NCBI GenBank assembly: GCA_013298715.1
Contig: JAAFIQ010000001.1
Span: forward strand, 310,001 to 374,000
DNA length: 64,000 nt
Direction of reading: 5' to 3'
Origin: Bacteroidota bacterium
GTDB taxonomy: Bacteria; Bacteroidota; Bacteroidia; B-17B0; Aurantibacillaceae
Shown one piece after another: positions 54,682 through 63,917 of the stretch (its first letter is position 1; the number at the start of each line of letters is the position of its first letter). Position numbers and translations under genes: made by a program. The notes beneath the pieces were generated by a model. The model had not been told where the DNA came from, ran no database searches, and saw only the letters and a program-made list of their open reading frames with translations.

Positions 54682-56631
54682 CTAATTTATCCGTTTAAGA
54701 TTTTCAATAGTTTTAGGCACTTTAAAAATCATAGGGAAACGCTCTGTTTTTACTGAACTGCTATCTAAACCAAAAGCCTTAGCCTCACTTAAACTAAAGT
54801 GTTTTAAAGTAAAATAAATTTCTAAAACCATTTTTTGGAAAAACGGCATATCGTTATCGTAACTTAAATACTTTTCTACCACTACAAATTTAAAATCACC
54901 GCTTATATTATTTCGTTGCAAAGAATCGTATCTACTCCTAATATCTACTTCTTTATTCGCTACTAAATCTTCCACTACTTTTCTAAACATTAAATTTACT
55001 TTTGGTGCAACTCTAAAACCGAGTTTAAAATCAACACGAATAATATCATCCTCTGCAATATGATCTACTCTGTAATCCATGCGGTAAGGTTCATCCATAA
55101 CATCTACGTGTACAAACCAATAAATGTCTGCCTTCTTAGGGCGGCGTTGTAAAATAGAGTGAATAATTTTTTGTTCAATCAATTTACTATCATTTACCGA
55201 CGTTAAATAAACCAAGTGTGTAGCATACTTTGGTATAGACTCATCTCTACTTAAATCAATTAAAAATTGTTTGTAATCGGCAAGATTAACAACATCGGTA
55301 TATTTCTGACGAATTTTTTTTGCTAAATGCCAAATGGTCATTACCAACATTAATGTGCCTGCAATTAAAAGCGTAATCCAGCCACCGTGTGCAAATTTAT
55401 CCATGTTCGCATAAAAGAAAGCAAGCTCTATTACTCCGTACAACGTAATTATACAAACAATAAACGTATAATTGTAGCGCTTTAAATGCATGTAAAAATT
55501 AAGTAGTATCGTTGTCATTATCATACAAAGCACAATTGCTAAGCCATAAGCGGCCTCCATGTTGGTAGATTCTCTAAAATATAATACTATGCCGATACAA
55601 CCCACTAACAACATAATGTTTAGTGAGGGAATGTAAAGTTGTCCTTTAGCTTCGCTTGGATACTTAACGCGTACTTTTGGCCATAAATTTAAACGCATGG
55701 CTTCGTTAATTAAAGTAAACGAACCCGATATTAACGCCTGAGAGGCAATAACTGCGGCACTTGTAGCAATTATAATTCCTGGAATCAAAAACCAATCAGG
55801 CATTATTTCATAAAAAGGATTTTTACCATTTAGTTTAATTCCTTCGTTGCAAATTAACCAAGCGCCTTGCCCAAAATAATTAAGTACCAACATTGTTTTT
55901 ACAAACATCCAAGTTACACGCACGTTTTGTTTTCCGCAATGCCCTAAATCGCTATATAAAGCCTCTGCACCAGTTGTGCATAAAAACACGGCACTTAAAA
56001 TTAAAATTCCGGATGGGTGATCGTGTAATAATTTATAAGTGTAATAAGGGTTTAAAGCTTCAACAATATGCCAATTACAAACCATTTTAGAAATCCCTAA
56101 AACGCCTAACATACCAAACCATAAAAGCATTATTGGGCCAAATGCTTTACCTATAAAGTTTGTACCAAAGCGCTGAATCAAAAATAGAAAAGTAATAATA
56201 GTAATTACAATTGGCACCGTATTAATATTTGGATAAATGCTACGCAAACCCTCTACAGCAGAAGCAACAGAAATAGGAGGTGTTATAATGCCATCTGCCA
56301 AAAGTGCGCTACCACCAATAATGGCAGGTACAATTAACCATTTGAATTTACTGCGTTTTACTAAAGTGAACAACGAAAAAATTCCACCCTCCCCTTTGTT
56401 ATCAGCCCTTAGCGTTAACACAACATATTTTAAAGTTGTTTGTAGGGTAAGTGTCCAAAAAATGGCGCTTACCGCACCCTTCACTAATTCGCCGTTAATA
56501 GGCTCATCGCCAACTATTGCTTTTAATACGTATAAGGGAGAGGTACCAATATCTCCGTAAATTATTCCTAGTGTTACTAGAAGGCCGCCAATGGTAATTT
56601 TATTTAGCGCACCATGATTGTGATTTCCCAT
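54682..56631 (-). CDS. kup: KUP-family potassium uptake protein
   Basis: K+:H+ symporter of the KUP/HAK/KT family. 649 residues from the ATG at 56631 (MGNHNHGALNKITIGGLLVT); the frame continues 51 nt upstream but this start fits the family. LGIIYGDIGTSPLYVLKAI near 21 is the hallmark, then NKGEGGIFSLF near 77, GDGIITPPISVASAVEGL-like LADGIITPPISVASAVEG near 117, LGHCGKQNVRV near 253 and a ~170-residue cytoplasmic tail ending in ERFPMIFKVPKT. About twelve membrane segments. Single gene, divergent from sdhC. Confidence 0.95.
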   Translation of the reverse strand: MGNHNHGALNKITIGGLLVTLGIIYGDIGTSPLYVLKAIVGDEPINGELVKGAVSAIFWTLTLQTTLKYVVLTLRADNKGEGGIFSLFTLVKRSKFKWLIVPAIIGGSALLADGIITPPISVASAVEGLRSIYPNINTVPIVITIITFLFLIQRFGTNFIGKAFGPIMLLWFGMLGVLGISKMVCNWHIVEALNPYYTYKLLHDHPSGILILSAVFLCTTGAEALYSDLGHCGKQNVRVTWMFVKTMLVLNYFGQGAWLICNEGIKLNGKNPFYEIMPDWFLIPGIIIATSAAVIASQALISGSFTLINEAMRLNLWPKVRVKYPSEAKGQLYIPSLNIMLLVGCIGIVLYFRESTNMEAAYGLAIVLCMIMTTILLNFYMHLKRYNYTFIVCIITLYGVIELAFFYANMDKFAHGGWITLLIAGTLMLVMTIWHLAKKIRQKYTDVVNLADYKQFLIDLSRDESIPKYATHLVYLTSVNDSKLIEQKIIHSILQRRPKKADIYWFVHVDVMDEPYRMDYRVDHIAEDDIIRVDFKLGFRVAPKVNLMFRKVVEDLVANKEVDIRSRYDSLQRNNISGDFKFVVVEKYLSYDNDMPFFQKMVLEIYFTLKHFSLSEAKAFGLDSSSVKTERFPMIFKVPKTIENLKRIN

Positions 56632-56863
56632 GTTGGGTTTTTTATAACAAGACAACAAAATTAATACAAATATTAGCACCAAATGCGTTAAATAAAGATT
56701 ATATGAACAATGTTTAGTCTACTTATTTTATCATTTCATCTGTATAAAACTAAAAACATATTTATAAGCATTCTAAATAATGACTGCTAATGCCACTATG
56801 TGCAGAAATCGAGGGTAAGAAACTTTAATTTTAAATGTTTTTAAAGTTTATATTCAAACCTTG

Positions 56864-56894
56864 GTTGACTATATATGTTAAACAATTAAATTTG
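56864..56894 (+). promoter_or_regulatory. Promoter of the sdh operon
   Basis: TTG at 56865-56867 and TAAATTTG at 56887-56894 with 19 nt between, the best full match to the Bacteroidota -33/-7 pattern in the window. The ATG of sdhC follows 27 nt later. Confidence 0.55.
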
Positions 56895-56921
56895 CACAGC
56901 GTATTTAATGCACACTAAATT

Positions 56922-57599
56922 ATGAGTAAAAAAGGATTTTTAAAATCATCAATCGGAAAGAAATTTTTAATGGGAGCTACAGGCTTGTTTTTGATTACGT
57001 TTTTAATTGTTCACGTAGGTATTAATTCATTAATATTTGTGAATGATAACGGCGAAACATTTAACGCTGCAGCACATTTTATGGCAACCAACCCAGTAAT
57101 ACGCTTTGTAGAAATTGGATTGTTTGTAGGTTTATTATTACACATTTTTCAAGCACTCGTATTAACTTTGGAAAACCGTAAAGCACGCCCTGTGGCTTAT
57201 GCACAAGTTAATGGTGCCGCAAACAGCAGTTGGTATAGCCGTAGCATGGGTATTTTAGGCTCATTACTTTTAATTTTTTTAGTTGTGCATTTATCACATT
57301 TTTGGGTTGGTACTAAGGTTGCTGTTTTTACTGGTAAAGCCGATGAGCACGATACTTACAAAGAAATGCAAGCCTGTTTCTCTCATTTATATATTGTAAT
57401 TATTTATGTTATTGGTGTTGCATCCCTGTTGTATCATATCTTACACGGCTTTCAATCTGCTTTCCAAACACTAGGGTTAAATCACAAAAAGTACACACCA
57501 CTAATTAAAAAAACTGGTATCTGGTTTAGTGTAATAGTTTGCGCTTTATTTGCCGCAATGCCTATTGCAATGTACGTTTCATCTTTAAAAAATAATTAA
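56922..57599 (+). CDS. sdhC: Succinate dehydrogenase/fumarate reductase cytochrome b558 subunit
   Basis: Membrane anchor that passes electrons from SdhB to menaquinone and binds haem b. 225 residues with five membrane segments (about 12-32, 65-87, 107-127, 155-177, 197-217). Conserved His residues lie in FLIVHVGINSL, LLLHIFQALVL, VVHLSHFWVG and YHILHGFQSAF. This is the Bacteroidota/Wolinella-type b558 single-subunit anchor. It leads a unit of sdhC, sdhA, the inserted gene pair and sdhB. Confidence 0.95.
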   Translation: MSKKGFLKSSIGKKFLMGATGLFLITFLIVHVGINSLIFVNDNGETFNAAAHFMATNPVIRFVEIGLFVGLLLHIFQALVLTLENRKARPVAYAQVNGAANSSWYSRSMGILGSLLLIFLVVHLSHFWVGTKVAVFTGKADEHDTYKEMQACFSHLYIVIIYVIGVASLLYHILHGFQSAFQTLGLNHKKYTPLIKKTGIWFSVIVCALFAAMPIAMYVSSLKNN

Positions 57600-57613
57600 T
57601 TTAATATTTCGCT

Positions 57614-59602
57614 ATGGCTAGTTCTTCAAAATTAAATTCAAAAATCCCCGATGGTGTATTAGAAAACAAATGGACAAAATACCGTTCTACTGTTCCGCTT
57701 GTAAACCCTGCCAATAAACGTAGTTTAGAGGTATTGGTGGTTGGTTCAGGATTAGCTGGTGCTTCTGCTGCTGCTACTTTAGCCGAGATGGGTTATAAAG
57801 TAAAAGTATTTTGTTTTCAAGATTCGCCACGCCGCGCTCACAGTATTGCAGCCCAAGGTGGCGTTAATGCTGCAAAAAATTACCAAAACGATGGTGATAG
57901 TGTTTATCGCTTGTTTTACGACACCATAAAAGGTGGCGATTACCGCGCACGTGAAGCCAACGTGCATCGTTTAGCTGAGGTGAGTGGCAATATTATTGAC
58001 CAATGTGTTGGCCAAGGTGTACCATTTGCACGTGAATATGGTGGCACATTAAGCAATCGTAGTTTTGGTGGAACACAAGTACAACGTACCTTTTACGCAG
58101 CTGGTCAAACAGGACAACAATTATTATTAGGCGCTTATTCTGCTTTACAACGTCAAGTTGGTATGGGTGCGGTTACTTTATTAGCACGCCACGAAATGAT
58201 GGATGTTGTAACCATTGATGGCAAAGCACGTGGTATTATTGCCCGTGATTTAATTAGTGGTAAATTAGAAAGACATTTTGGACACGCAGTTTTATTATGC
58301 ACGGGTGGTTACGGTAATGTATTTTATTTAAGTACCAATGCCATGGGAAGCAATGTTACCGCGGCCTGGAAAGCACATAAAAAAGGTGCATTTTTTGGAA
58401 ATCCATGTTTTACTCAAATCCATCCAACGTGTATTCCTGTTAGTGGCGACCATCAATCAAAATTAACGTTGATGAGTGAATCGTTGCGTAACGACGGACG
58501 CATTTGGGTTCCTAAATCAAAAGACGACAAACGTAAACCTACCGATATTCCTGAAGAAGAGCGTGATTATTTTTTAGAAAGAAGATATCCTGCCTTTGGA
58601 AACCTAGTGCCGCGTGATGTTGCTAGCCGTGCTGCCAAAGAGCGTTGCGATGCGGGTTATGGCGTAGGTACCAGTAAATTAGCCGTTTATTTAGATTTTG
58701 CCTTTAATACAGAACGTTATGGTAAAATAGAAGCAACTAAGAAAAATATTCAAAACCCGAGTAAAGATGAAGTTATGCGTTTGGGTAAAGACGTTGTGAA
58801 AGAAAAATACGGTAACTTGTTTGATATGTATGCGCAAATTACTGGTGAAAATCCTTACGAACAACCAATGCGTATATACCCAGCTGTGCATTATACAATG
58901 GGTGGCCTGTGGGTTGATTATAATTTAATGACAACAGTACCTGGCATGTATGCTTTGGGCGAAGCTAACTTTAGCGACCATGGCGCAAACCGCCTAGGTG
59001 CTAGTGCCTTAATGCAAGGTTTGGCCGATGGGTATTTTGTAATTCCTTATACAATTGGCGCCTATTTAAGCGAAGAGATTCGCACAAAAGCAATTCCTAC
59101 AGATCATCCTGCATTTGTTGAAGCTGAAAAAAATGTTCAAGAAACGTTAAATAAATTTTTAAATATTAAAGGCACTAAATCAGTTGATTATTTCCACAAA
59201 CGTTTAGGTAAAATTATGTGGGATAAATGTGGTATGGCGCGCAGTAAAGATGGATTAACGTGGGCCATTGCAGAGATTCAAAAATTACGTAATGAATTTT
59301 GGAGCGATGTGCGTGTGCCAGGTGATGCTAACGAATTTAACCCTGAACTTGAAAAAGCAGGCCGTGTTGCAGACTTTATTGAGTTAGGTGAATTAATGTG
59401 TGTGGATGCGCTTAACCGTAATGAAAGTTGTGGTGGTCACTTCCGCGAAGAATACCAAACTGAAGAGGGCGAAGCTTTACGTGATGATGAAAATTTTGCT
59501 TACGTAGCCGCTTGGGAATACAAAGGTGTAAGTCAGTTTGAATTACATAAAGAAGAATTGAAATACGAGAATATTAAAATTGCACAGAGATCTTATAAAT
59601 AA
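57614..59602 (+). CDS. sdhA: Succinate dehydrogenase/fumarate reductase flavoprotein subunit
   Basis: Oxidises succinate to fumarate with covalent FAD. 662 residues. [18 protein letters not shown] near 44 is the FAD fold; [18 protein letters not shown] near 75 carries the flavin-linking His; [17 protein letters not shown] near 154, TQIHPTCIP near 269, [11 protein letters not shown] near 294, and [10 protein letters not shown] near 425 are active-site blocks. [20 protein letters not shown] near 451 binds FAD. Length is in the normal range for b558-type SdhA. Stop at 59600-59602 is followed by only three bases before the inserted ATPase gene. Confidence 0.97.
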   Translation: MASSSKLNSKIPDGVLENKWTKYRSTVPLVNPANKRSLEVLVVGSGLAGASAAATLAEMGYKVKVFCFQDSPRRAHSIAAQGGVNAAKNYQNDGDSVYRLFYDTIKGGDYRAREANVHRLAEVSGNIIDQCVGQGVPFAREYGGTLSNRSFGGTQVQRTFYAAGQTGQQLLLGAYSALQRQVGMGAVTLLARHEMMDVVTIDGKARGIIARDLISGKLERHFGHAVLLCTGGYGNVFYLSTNAMGSNVTAAWKAHKKGAFFGNPCFTQIHPTCIPVSGDHQSKLTLMSESLRNDGRIWVPKSKDDKRKPTDIPEEERDYFLERRYPAFGNLVPRDVASRAAKERCDAGYGVGTSKLAVYLDFAFNTERYGKIEATKKNIQNPSKDEVMRLGKDVVKEKYGNLFDMYAQITGENPYEQPMRIYPAVHYTMGGLWVDYNLMTTVPGMYALGEANFSDHGANRLGASALMQGLADGYFVIPYTIGAYLSEEIRTKAIPTDHPAFVEAEKNVQETLNKFLNIKGTKSVDYFHKRLGKIMWDKCGMARSKDGLTWAIAEIQKLRNEFWSDVRVPGDANEFNPELEKAGRVADFIELGELMCVDALNRNESCGGHFREEYQTEEGEALRDDENFAYVAAWEYKGVSQFELHKEELKYENIKIAQRSYK

Positions 59603-59605
59603 GGT

Positions 59606-60721
59606 TTGAAAGAAAACAGATTAATAATTAAGAATTTTGGCCCTATTAAACACATTGATATTCCTATTAGGAAAATAAATGTGTTGATAGGAGATCAGGG
59701 TACAGGGAAAAGTACCGTGGCCAAGGTTTTGGCTTGTTTAATTTCAGCGGAATTTTTGTTATTGTATAAATCTACTAAGTTTAATTTGTTTGAGAAATAT
59801 AAGCTAAATAATTTTCTTGAGAAAAAAACCTATATAGAATTACAACAAAATGGAGTAAAAATCACTTATGACAACAAAAAATTCGATGTTCATGTAAATA
59901 ATTCAGCCAACTCGGAGTTTCTAAAATTTCTTAACAATTACACTAAATTAATAAATAGCATTGGATCAACTGATAAAAATGACTTTTTACTTGGTTTTAG
60001 AAAAGGACTCGCTAATTTTCCTAACGTATCTTGCTATATTCCTTCTGAAAGGAATATAATTACTTCTATAGGTAATTCGCCTTTTACTTTTTTCAATTCA
60101 ATTCAAATTTCAAACTACTTGCTTGAGTACGGTGAAATATACGATAATGCCAGAAAAAATTATAACCAATTAAATATTTCAGAATTCGGAATAACTTTTA
60201 AGCATATTAATTCTAAAGATTATCTTGAGCTTAATAATAAAACTATTCTCTTAGATGAAGCCGCTTCGGGTTTGCAAAACATAATCCCAATTTATTTGAT
60301 TTTAACAAATCAAAAGAAAGATGATGTTATGTTAAACATTATTGAAGAACCCGAAATTTCGTTATTTCCGCCATCACAAAATAAACTCGTAAAACACTTA
60401 GTTGAAACATCTTTGATCAAAGGATTTGATTTATTATTAACCACCCACAGCCCTTATGTATTAACAACATTAAACAACTTAATTTATGCGCATAAAATAG
60501 GCTCAATTCGAGGAAAAGGAGCTAAGGCAACGAAAATTATTGAAAAAAGATATTGGTTAAATCCAAAAGACGTTTCTGCTTACATACTAAACGAAAAAGG
60601 CGAGGCAGAGGATTTAATGGATTATGAAATTAATCAGATAAAAGCTGAAAGAATTGATGAAATATCAAGAGTAATAAATAAAGAATTTGATGAATTATTA
60701 AATATTGAATTTAGTACATGA
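59606..60721 (+). CDS. AAA_15-type ATPase inserted in the sdh operon
   Basis: 371 residues from a TTG 3 nt after the sdhA stop. RLIIKNFGPIKHIDIPIRK at 5-23 is the entry strand, Walker A is GDQGTGKS (29-36), and ILLDEAASGLQNIIPIYLIL near 210-229 has the SGLQ signature of this family. Walker B is NIIEEPEISLFPP near 246-258, and LLTTHSPYVLTTLNN near 281-295 is the switch His. This is the SMC-like core of RloC/OLD/AbiL-type defence ATPases. It is co-translated with the next gene (ATGA overlap). Nothing links it to succinate dehydrogenase, so it is best read as a cassette that uses the sdh promoter. No transposase or att site is seen. Confidence 0.85.
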   Translation: MKENRLIIKNFGPIKHIDIPIRKINVLIGDQGTGKSTVAKVLACLISAEFLLLYKSTKFNLFEKYKLNNFLEKKTYIELQQNGVKITYDNKKFDVHVNNSANSEFLKFLNNYTKLINSIGSTDKNDFLLGFRKGLANFPNVSCYIPSERNIITSIGNSPFTFFNSIQISNYLLEYGEIYDNARKNYNQLNISEFGITFKHINSKDYLELNNKTILLDEAASGLQNIIPIYLILTNQKKDDVMLNIIEEPEISLFPPSQNKLVKHLVETSLIKGFDLLLTTHSPYVLTTLNNLIYAHKIGSIRGKGAKATKIIEKRYWLNPKDVSAYILNEKGEAEDLMDYEINQIKAERIDEISRVINKEFDELLNIEFST

Positions 60722-61158
60722 TAGAAAAATTAAATAATTGCCTTAAATGGTCTGATAGACGAAGCAAGCATACTGTTTCGGAAAAAGGAAAAACTTTTGA
60801 GTTGGAGAATCGTTCAAAAGTTTTGGTTGATGTTGTTTCAATTGATGGATGTGTTTATCCAAAATCAAACATAGCGGGCAAAAGATGTGATTACTTAATG
60901 AAGGTAGATGAGAAAAAAAGCTTGTATTTTATTGAATTAAAAGGAACCGAAGTTATTTATGCCTTAAAACAAATTAAAAGTACAGTATCTGAAATATTTC
61001 CTTTTTTTAATACTTATACTTGTAATGCAAGAATTGTATCTTCAGTAGGTGTTCCTGCAATTAACCAGCGAAGCGAATATAGAGAGTTGGCAAAATATAT
61101 TTTTCCAAAGGGAACTATTGAAATAAAAAACAAAATAAAATACTCAGAAATAATTTAG
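60718..61158 (+). CDS. Small PD-(D/E)XK-like nuclease, partner of the sdh-operon ATPase
   Basis: 146 residues; start overlaps the ATPase stop by 4 nt. [11 protein letters not shown] (Asp58) followed by [12 protein letters not shown] (Glu73, Lys75) and YALKQIKST form the D...ExK...Q order of the PD-(D/E)XK nuclease core. The N-terminus is charged ([20 protein letters not shown]); the C-terminus is Lys-rich ([15 protein letters not shown]). The size allows one minimal nuclease domain. The ATPase plus small nuclease arrangement is that of several defence pairs. It ends 14 nt before sdhB. I infer nuclease activity from motif; not proven. Confidence 0.72.
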   Translation: MIEKLNNCLKWSDRRSKHTVSEKGKTFELENRSKVLVDVVSIDGCVYPKSNIAGKRCDYLMKVDEKKSLYFIELKGTEVIYALKQIKSTVSEIFPFFNTYTCNARIVSSVGVPAINQRSEYRELAKYIFPKGTIEIKNKIKYSEII

Positions 61159-61172
61159 ATATACGAAAAATT

Positions 61173-61937
61173 ATGGAACACGGAAACATGAACCTAACAC
61201 TTAAAGTGTGGAGACAAAAAAACAAAGATACCAAAGGTAAATTTGAAACTATTGAAGCCAAAGGGATTAGCCCTGATATGAGCTTTTTAGAAATGTTTGA
61301 CGTTGTTAATGAAAAATTAATAAACGAGGGTAAAGAACCAATTGCATTTGACCACGATTGCCGCGAAGGCATTTGCGGTATGTGCAGTATGTATATTAAT
61401 GGACGTCCGCACGGACCAAAACAAGGCGTTACCACTTGCCAATTGCATATGCGCAGTTTTAAAGATGGCGATACCATTGTGGTGGAACCTTGGCGCAGTG
61501 CGGCATTTCCGGTAATTAAAGATTTAGCGGTTAACAGAAGTAGTTTTGATCGCATAATGGCTGCTGGTGGTTTTATTAGTGTAAACACAGGTAACGTAAA
61601 AGATGCTAATAGTATTTTAATTCCTAAAGACGATGCCGATACCGCATTTGCTGCCGCAGCTTGTATTGGTTGCGGTGCTTGCGTGGCTGCTTGTAAAAAT
61701 AGCAGCGCTATGCTATTTGTTAGTGCAAAGGTGAGTCAATTAGCTTTGTTGCCACAAGGCCAAATTGAAAAACAAGACCGTGTATTAAACATGGTAAAAC
61801 AAATGGACGAAGAAGGTTTTGGAAACTGTACCAACACTGGTGCCTGTGAAGCCGAATGCCCTAAAGGAATTAGCCTAGAAAACATTGCGCGCATGAACAG
61901 AGAATATGTAAGTGCAAGTTTTACGCAGAATAAGTAG
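61173..61937 (+). CDS. sdhB: Succinate dehydrogenase/fumarate reductase iron-sulfur subunit
   Basis: Carries electrons from FAD to the membrane anchor. 254 residues from ATG. The [2Fe-2S] Cys are in [19 protein letters not shown] near 65-83 and TTCQLHM near 88. The C-terminal ferredoxin-like part has [15 protein letters not shown] near 165 and [20 protein letters not shown] near 212, supplying the [4Fe-4S] and [3Fe-4S] ligands. Length and order are normal for the b558-type family. It is separated from sdhA by 1570 bp holding the ATPase/nuclease-like pair. A palindromic element follows. Confidence 0.97.
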   Translation: MEHGNMNLTLKVWRQKNKDTKGKFETIEAKGISPDMSFLEMFDVVNEKLINEGKEPIAFDHDCREGICGMCSMYINGRPHGPKQGVTTCQLHMRSFKDGDTIVVEPWRSAAFPVIKDLAVNRSSFDRIMAAGGFISVNTGNVKDANSILIPKDDADTAFAAAACIGCGACVAACKNSSAMLFVSAKVSQLALLPQGQIEKQDRVLNMVKQMDEEGFGNCTNTGACEAECPKGISLENIARMNREYVSASFTQNK

Positions 61938-61938
61938 G

Positions 61939-62220
61939 GTTCACTCAAAAACGCAAATAGCCAATTGATAAGAGATGTAAAGGTTAAATCCATTTTTATG
62001 TGCAAAGTTTTTTGAACTTTTTTGAGAAAATCCTTACAGATAAAAATAGATTTTTCTTTGCGTTTTTAGCTTCATAAAAATTAACTGACTCGTCTTTAGC
62101 CCTGCTTGCCGCAGACAGGTCAGCTTGAAGTATTTCTATACATCTTCACTTCGCTGCCTGTGCCCGCCGAAGGCACGTAGGCAGGTCAATTCAGTTAATT
62201 TTTATACATTTTGAGTGAAC
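61939..62220. repeat. 280-bp element of nested inverted repeats (MITE-like)
   Basis: Perfect 12-bp terminal inverted repeats, gttcactcaaaa (61939-61950) and ttttgagtgaac (62209-62220), enclose two inner stem pairs. They are aaaaacgcaaa (61947-61957) / tttgcgttttt (62057-62067), and ataaaaattaactga (62074-62088) / tcagttaatttttat (62191-62205). The middle contains a GC-rich hairpin-prone block (cctgcttgccgcagacagg, 62101-62119; tgcccgccgaaggcacg region, 62161-62178) unlike the AT-rich surroundings. No open reading frame. It may be a miniature inverted-repeat element or a structured RNA at the end of the sdh transcript. It fills most of the 395 bp between sdhB and cysS. Confidence 0.6.
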
Positions 62221-62332
62221 TTTAAGTAGATTTTCTCGCCTAATGTAAAACTAAGCATACAATAAATGTAATTTGTTATCGTGTGTAATTGACATTAACC
62301 ATTCATGTTTAAACGAAGCCTAATTTGTTAAT

Positions 62333-63868
62333 CTATAACTTCCAGCTTGTTCCTTCTTTGCCATCTTTAATAGTAACACCAGCCTCAACTAATTTATCAC
62401 GTATTAAATCGCTTTGAGTAAAGTTTTTATCAGCTTTTGCTTTGGTTCGCATTTCTAAAACTAAATCCATTACTTTATCTAAAACTGCATTTGCCTTATT
62501 GTTTTCTTCTTCTCGTTTCAAGCCCATTATATCAAACACAAAATTGTCAAAAATTAGCTTTAACAAATCAATATCAGATTGACTCAAATTAGTTTTTTTA
62601 TCGTTGCACGAATTTATAATTCTCACCGCTTCAAATAAATTAGCAATCAGCACCGAAGTATTAAAATCATCGTTCATGGCATCGTAACATTTTTGCTGTA
62701 ATGCTTTAATGTCAATAGCTTCGCCAAAGTTAGCGCCTGCGGTTAAACCAAGTAAAGTTTTATAAGCCTCCATTAAGCGTTCGTAGCCTTTTTCGCTTGC
62801 TTGTAAGGCCTCGTTACTAAAATCAAGCGTGCTTCGGTAATGGGTTTGCATCATAAAAAATCTTACCGCCATTGGGCTAAACGCTTTTTCAAACAATGGA
62901 TGTTTTCCTTCTAATACAGCCTGTGATGGCGTTGCGCTTGGAGAGTTATCTGCTAATTTTTTACCAGTAAATAACTCTACTGGTAAAAACACATTGCCCA
63001 ATGAGCGCGACATTTTTTGTCCGTTTAACGTTAGCATGTTTGTGTGTACCCAGTAATTAACAGGCGTTTTGCCGCAACAGCCAACACTTTGCGCAATTTC
63101 ATTTGTATGATGGGTTGGTATTAAATCCATGCCACCACCGTGTATATCAAATTGTTCGCCTAAATATTTTGTACTCATTGCGCTACACTCGATGTGCCAG
63201 CCAGGAAAACCTTCGCCCCACGGCGAATTCCAACGCATGATGTGTTCAGGCTTAGCTTTTTTCCAAAGTGCAAAATCCAGTCGGCCTTTCTTCTCTTGTT
63301 GGCCATCTAACTCACGTGTGTTATCTAACTGGTCTTCTAAACTTCTTCCTGAAATTACACCATAGTTATTTGTTTTTGCAAATTTCTCTACATCAAAATA
63401 TACGTTTCCATCCTCAACATAAGCCAAACCATTGTCAATAATTCTCTGCGTCATTTCAATTTGCTCAATTATATGTCCTGAGGCAGTTGGCTCAATGCTT
63501 GGCGGTAGTGTGTTTAGCAGAGCCATTACTTCTCTAAAACCAAACGAATACCGTTGTACAATTTCCATTGGTTCTAATTGTTTTATGCGTGCTTGTTTCC
63601 CAATTCTGTCTTCGCCTTCACCAGCAACCTCATCTTCTAAATGCCCAACATCAGTAATATTTCTAACATACCTAACTTTGTAACCCAAATGAAGTAAGTA
63701 TCTAAACATAATATCAAATGAGGTAAACGTTCTGCAGTTGCCAATATGAACATCGCTATAAAGGGTAGGGCCGCATACATAAAACCCTACAAATGGTGCA
63801 TTAATTGGCTTAAATTCTTCTTTTTTTCGAGTAAGTGTGTTGTAAATAAATAAGGGTTGTGTAATCAT
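62333..63868 (-). CDS. cysS: Cysteinyl-tRNA synthetase
   Basis: Charges tRNA-Cys. 511 residues. The class I signature is HIGN in YSDVHIGNCRTFTSFDIMFR near 38-57 (Bacteroidota form of HIGH); zinc ligands include Cys32 in VCGPT and Cys in HIECSAMSTKYLG near 220; the second signature is KMSRS near 271-275. A C-terminal anticodon-stem binding helix region follows (RFFMMQTHYRSTLDFS onward), and the end is the usual CysRS tail. Slightly longer than the E. coli enzyme (461) through a Ser/Thr-rich insertion near 285-315. Own -7-like box 4 nt upstream. Confidence 0.96.
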   Translation of the reverse strand: MITQPLFIYNTLTRKKEEFKPINAPFVGFYVCGPTLYSDVHIGNCRTFTSFDIMFRYLLHLGYKVRYVRNITDVGHLEDEVAGEGEDRIGKQARIKQLEPMEIVQRYSFGFREVMALLNTLPPSIEPTASGHIIEQIEMTQRIIDNGLAYVEDGNVYFDVEKFAKTNNYGVISGRSLEDQLDNTRELDGQQEKKGRLDFALWKKAKPEHIMRWNSPWGEGFPGWHIECSAMSTKYLGEQFDIHGGGMDLIPTHHTNEIAQSVGCCGKTPVNYWVHTNMLTLNGQKMSRSLGNVFLPVELFTGKKLADNSPSATPSQAVLEGKHPLFEKAFSPMAVRFFMMQTHYRSTLDFSNEALQASEKGYERLMEAYKTLLGLTAGANFGEAIDIKALQQKCYDAMNDDFNTSVLIANLFEAVRIINSCNDKKTNLSQSDIDLLKLIFDNFVFDIMGLKREEENNKANAVLDKVMDLVLEMRTKAKADKNFTQSDLIRDKLVEAGVTIKDGKEGTSWKL

Positions 63869-63872
63869 AAAA

Positions 63873-63880
63873 CAAATATA
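63873..63880 (-). promoter_or_regulatory. -7 promoter box of cysS, 4 nt before the start codon
   Basis: TATATTTG on the minus strand matches TAnnTTTG and is separated by TTTT from the ATG at 63868. Transcription would begin near the A of ATG, which predicts a leaderless mRNA. Confidence 0.45.
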
Positions 63881-63917
63881 ACAAATAGAAAATAAATTTA
63901 ATTTATTTTTGTTTCTG

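Noticed and set aside
56632-56863. tRNA or riboswitch between kup and sdhC
   Set aside because: No cloverleaf arms, T-loop sequence or conserved aptamer seen; only a promoter was found near the end.
63690-63760. CysRS HIGN instead of HIGH considered as a defect
   Set aside because: HIGN/LGN in this motif is the usual form in Bacteroidota as I recall it.
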